64,000 nt of DNA. Source: Phycisphaerae bacterium. GTDB lineage: Bacteria; Planctomycetota; Phycisphaerae; Sedimentisphaerales; Anaerobacaceae. The stretch lies in NCBI GenBank assembly GCA_030601745.1, contig JAUWBI010000003.1:1-64000 (forward strand), written 5' to 3'. This document shows, one piece after another, positions 61,258 to 64,000 of this stretch. Each line of letters starts with the position of its first letter. Position 1 is the stretch's first letter. Both the position numbers and the translations under genes were made by a program. A model generated the notes under the pieces. The model made no database searches and was not told where the DNA came from. It was given only the letters and a program-made list of their open reading frames with translations.

Positions 61258-61932
61258 ATGGGAATTATAGGTAGGTTTTTCGCTCCATCACCATTCGTGA
61301 AACTGCACGAGCACTCGGAAAAGGTGCATGAGTGCGTTAAGCTTCTGTATCCTCTAACGAATGCACTGTTAGAGGAAGACTATGAGAAAATCGAAGAATT
61401 GCACAACCTGATGTCGAAGACCGAACATGAGGCGGACCAGATTAAAACGGCACTGCGCGATGAGATTACGAAGATGTACTTTCTATCGGTAGGGCGGCTG
61501 GAATTAAGCCAGTTTCTGGCGTATCAGGATGATGTGGCGGACGCAGCGGAGGATTTTGCCGTTGTGCTGCTTCTTCGCAAGACCAAACTTCCAGATGAAC
61601 TCAAGGCCGACTTTCTGGCATTTGTCGAGCAGGTCATCAGCGTCAGCGAACAATTATTGAACATAGCCGAGCAGCTTTCCACACTTGCCGGCACTGCTTT
61701 TAGCGGGCAAGAGGCCGAAGATGTCCTCAAAGCAGTCGAAAAAATCGGGGAAGAAGAATGGAAAGCCGATAGGATGGAGAGAAAATTTGCCCGCCGCTTC
61801 TACGAGATGGAAAACAAGCTCGACCCCATCACGATTCTCTTTCTCGATAAGTACTGTGAGACGCTAAGTGCGGTGGCGAATAATTCCGAGAAGACGGCCA
61901 AATACCTTCGGCTTATCATTCGCAAGAAATAG
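61258..61932 (+). CDS. DUF47 PhoU-like phosphate transport regulator
   Basis: 224 residues from ATG at 61258 (AAGGAGAG 8 nt upstream). All-helical: FVKLHEHSEKVHECVKLLYP, DYEKIEELHNLMSKTEHEAD, DDVADAAEDFAVVLLLRKT. DUF47 proteins are encoded beside PiT transporters and are thought to modulate them. 30 nt separate it from the PiT gene. Confidence 0.92.
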   Translation: MGIIGRFFAPSPFVKLHEHSEKVHECVKLLYPLTNALLEEDYEKIEELHNLMSKTEHEADQIKTALRDEITKMYFLSVGRLELSQFLAYQDDVADAAEDFAVVLLLRKTKLPDELKADFLAFVEQVISVSEQLLNIAEQLSTLAGTAFSGQEAEDVLKAVEKIGEEEWKADRMERKFARRFYEMENKLDPITILFLDKYCETLSAVANNSEKTAKYLRLIIRKK

Positions 61933-61962
61933 TCGGCTCTGGAGCGGAGGAGTAGTATCTCA

Positions 61963-63207
61963 ATGGAAGCGCTCGTTGTCATAGCAATTATAGTTGGTTT
62001 CTACATGGCGTGGAATATCGGCGCCAACGATGTGGCCAACTCTATGGCCGATGCGGTCGGGTCTAAGGCCCTTACCATCTTCTGGGCTGTGGTTCTGGCG
62101 GGCATCTGTAATTTTTGCGGGGCCGTGCTTGTCGGCAGCCACGTTACGGATACCGTTCGGCAGGGAATAATAGACACGCAGGCGTTCACGCACGACCCGC
62201 GTATGCTCGCTCACGGTATGGTATGTGCGATGCTGGCTGCGGCACTGTGGCTGAATCTGGCGTCATACTTCGGCATGCCGGTCTCGACCACACATTCCAT
62301 CGTCGGGGCCATTATCGGGTTTGGAATTCTCGAGGCCGGTTTAGAGCATATTCATTGGGGCAAGCTGAGTCAGATTGCAGCCAGTTGGTTCATATCACCA
62401 TTGGCGGGGGGGATAATGGCCTTTGCCATATTCAAACTAATCTCGCGCTACATACTGGCGGTTGAAAAGCCCGTGGTGGCGGCGCGTAAAGGTGTTCCGG
62501 TTTGCGTTTTTTTTACCTTTGCCATACTGATTATAGCGATAATCTATAAGGGTCTGAAGAACATTCACCTGGATTTGAAAGGGTCGGAAGCTATTACCCT
62601 TAGCATTATAGGCGGGCTTATCGCCGCTGGGATTTCGAACCTGTTTATCAGAAGAAATCGCAATTACAATGGCGAATTGCCATTCGAGCAGCAGCTCGCT
62701 GCGGTGGAGAAGATTTTCGCGGCGTTGGTAATTATAACGTCGTGTACGGTAGCGTTTGCGCACGGTGCTAACGATGTGGCCAATGCCGTCGGGCCGCTGG
62801 CCGCAGTAGCGGAAATCGTCAAGAACAATACCGTCCCCGGCAAGGTCCCCGTGAATATATGGTTTTTAGTGCTCGGCGGTCTTGGCATCGCTGTTGGCCT
62901 GGCCATGTTCGGTTATCGGGTGATGCGTCTGGTGGGGACGAAAGTAACTAAGATAACGCCTTCGCGTGGTGTGGCCGCTGACCTGAGCACAATGGTAACA
63001 GTGCTGACGTGCTCGAAGCTGGGTCTGCCTATATCCACCACCCATACACTCATAGGTGCAATAATTGGGGTGGGGCTGGCCCGTGGTATAACCGCGATTA
63101 ACCGCAAAGTCGTAGCGTCAATCTTTACGTCCTGGCTCGTTACTATTCCGGTCGCCGCGGGATTAACCGTACTGTTCTACCTTCTTGGGGAATGGCTGTT
63201 CTGGTGA
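61963..63207 (+). CDS. pit: Inorganic phosphate transporter, PiT family
   Basis: 414 residues, about ten TMs. The duplicated PiT signature is clear: MAWNIGANDVANSMADAVGS near the start and FAHGANDVANAVGPLAAV in the second half, with VSTTHSIVGAIIG and ISTTHTLIGAIIG. Proton- or sodium-coupled uptake of metal phosphate. GGAGGAG precedes the start. Likely co-transcribed with the DUF47 gene. Confidence 0.96.
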   Translation: MEALVVIAIIVGFYMAWNIGANDVANSMADAVGSKALTIFWAVVLAGICNFCGAVLVGSHVTDTVRQGIIDTQAFTHDPRMLAHGMVCAMLAAALWLNLASYFGMPVSTTHSIVGAIIGFGILEAGLEHIHWGKLSQIAASWFISPLAGGIMAFAIFKLISRYILAVEKPVVAARKGVPVCVFFTFAILIIAIIYKGLKNIHLDLKGSEAITLSIIGGLIAAGISNLFIRRNRNYNGELPFEQQLAAVEKIFAALVIITSCTVAFAHGANDVANAVGPLAAVAEIVKNNTVPGKVPVNIWFLVLGGLGIAVGLAMFGYRVMRLVGTKVTKITPSRGVAADLSTMVTVLTCSKLGLPISTTHTLIGAIIGVGLARGITAINRKVVASIFTSWLVTIPVAAGLTVLFYLLGEWLFW

Positions 63208-63250
63208 GCCGGAGAAAATGGATTCGAAAAAGGAACGGATTAAAATATAA

Positions 63251-63279
63251 TTGCCAACCTGGTAATATAAGGGTATAAT
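63251..63279 (+). promoter_or_regulatory. Near-consensus promoter adjoining the protease start codon
   Basis: TTGCCA (63251-63256), 17-nt spacer, TATAAT (63274-63279). Transcription would begin about 63286-63287, exactly at ATG 63287. Confidence 0.6.
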
Positions 63280-63286
63280 ACCACGT

Positions 63287-64000
63287 ATGAACGATTCACT
63301 TCGGAAATTTGCGATTGTTTTGGCGTGCCTGTTGTTGTTTGAGGCCCCGGCTATGGCAGCGGAGCCGAACGAGCCACCCACAGATTCGCCAACCGTGAAA
63401 GCAGCGGTAATCATCTGTAAGGGTATGATTGATGATGGTCTTTTTGAATCTATCAAGCGCAGAACCCAAATCGCCCGCGGTGAGGGGGCGGAATACCTGA
63501 TATATGAAATTCAAACATACGGCGGTCTTGTTGACGCAGCCGATAACATATGTAAGTACCTGATACTTGAAGTGGGCAAAGAAGCCCACACGGTTGCCTA
63601 TATAACCACTGAAGCCATATCGGCCGGCGCAATGATAAGCGTCTCCTGCCGGGACATAATAATGCTTGAGAATACCACCATAGGCGATTGCGCCCCAATG
63701 ATACTTGTGCCCAGTCAAAAACTTGAAGGTGTGGAGCGGGAAAAAGCCGAAAGTTTTATCCGCGGGCTTTTCGACCGGGCCGCTAAAGTAAACGGTTATC
63801 CTCGAGCATTACTCAGGGCAATGGTAACGATGCAAATTGAGGTTTACAGGGTCAAGAACATAAAAACGGGAGAGTACGAGTTTTTTGAAAGCGTGCGGCT
63901 GCCGGATGACCCAAACGAGTATGACCTGGACAACAAAGAAATAATTGTCGAAGGCGATAAGCTGCTGACGCTAATCGCTTCTGATGCTCTCGAATACGAC
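63287..64000 (+). CDS. ClpP/NfeD-class membrane serine protease (partial, runs off the window)
   Basis: 238 codons, open to the window end. Signal peptide MNDSLRKFAIVLACLLLFEA-type with cleavage near AMAAEP. The ClpP-like fold of NfeD/SppA proteins is visible: VKAAVIICKGMIDDGLFESI, YLIYEIQTYGGLVDAADNIC, the nucleophile Ser in TEAISAGAMISVSC, and TTIGDCAPM. Downstream residues REKAESFIRGLF may supply the helix before the catalytic Lys. Periplasmic or membrane-associated proteolysis. No ribosome site precedes the ATG; the promoter abuts it. Confidence 0.85.
   Translation, partial: MNDSLRKFAIVLACLLLFEAPAMAAEPNEPPTDSPTVKAAVIICKGMIDDGLFESIKRRTQIARGEGAEYLIYEIQTYGGLVDAADNICKYLILEVGKEAHTVAYITTEAISAGAMISVSCRDIIMLENTTIGDCAPMILVPSQKLEGVEREKAESFIRGLFDRAAKVNGYPRALLRAMVTMQIEVYRVKNIKTGEYEFFESVRLPDDPNEYDLDNKEIIVEGDKLLTLIASDALEYD

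Noticed and set aside
1-64000. tRNA, rRNA, riboswitch or insertion sequence
   Set aside because: No cloverleaf with a TTCRA loop, no rRNA-like stretch, no known aptamer core and no transposase frame were found by eye; a tRNAscan/Infernal run would be needed to exclude small RNAs.

Overview
The window looks like chromosomal DNA of a Planctomycetota bacterium, most likely class Phycisphaerae. This is inferred from gene content: a PVC-type small basic protein at 55.5 kb, a fused and greatly enlarged SecDF, secreted sulfatase, DUF4838 and DUF5060-type proteins, a secreted PQQ-propeller protein, a SpoIID-like lipoprotein, and many families of short-word intergenic repeats. No rRNA, tRNA, insertion sequence, prophage or CRISPR array was seen.

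Layout. 0-6.2 kb: an RND efflux operon (outer membrane factor, adaptor, pump, PG0541-like protein) behind the tail of a possible regulator. 6.3-7.1 kb: 6-phosphogluconolactonase. 7.1-15.8 kb, minus strand: TPR/alpha-CTD protein, SpoIID-like lipoprotein, tgt, yajC, secDF, LysM protein. 15.9-23.9 kb, minus strand: secreted enzymes for polysaccharide breakdown (DUF5060-type glycosidase, DUF4838, sulfatase, PQQ propeller), with a dense repeat cluster at 17.8-18.4 kb. 24.4-26.5 kb: secreted RCC1-repeat protein. 26.6-31.0 kb: System II cytochrome c maturation (ccsA, resB) divergent from hemA-hemC. 31.3-33.3 kb: ECF sigma factor, anti-sigma-like protein and an exported charged protein. 33.4-42.5 kb: mixed genes, including a corrinoid-activating ASKHA/ferredoxin protein, a methyltransferase, small membrane proteins, an FAD oxidoreductase, an orphan MNT nucleotidyltransferase and a Ca/Na antiporter. 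42.6-48.6 kb, minus strand: the type II fatty-acid operon rpmF-plsX-fabH-fabD-fabG-acpP-fabF behind a near-consensus promoter. 49.1-53.6 kb: a probable defence island (type IIG restriction-modification enzyme, winged-helix/TM protein, HEPN-like protein). 53.6-54.6 kb: a gene-free repeat field. 54.7-64 kb: SPOR-like membrane protein, small basic protein, beta-lactamase-type hydrolase fused to a propeller-like domain, aminotransferase, phosphate transport genes (NptA-like, DUF47, PiT), and the start of a ClpP/NfeD-class protease that runs off the end.

The most unusual signal is a repeated architecture at gene 3' ends. At three loci (ccsA, the DUF4445 gene, the type IIG enzyme gene) a second, degraded copy of the gene's last codons lies downstream, in the same orientation, beyond one inserted gene. 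ccsA has two such extra copies. This resembles cassette-like insertion at 3' ends, or gene replacement that left the old tail behind. A second theme is that dispersed intergenic repeats have become coding sequence: the TolC-like and SpoIID-like signal peptides, a cytoplasmic loop of the antiporter, and several C-termini. All functional names rest on reading motifs by eye; no database search was run.
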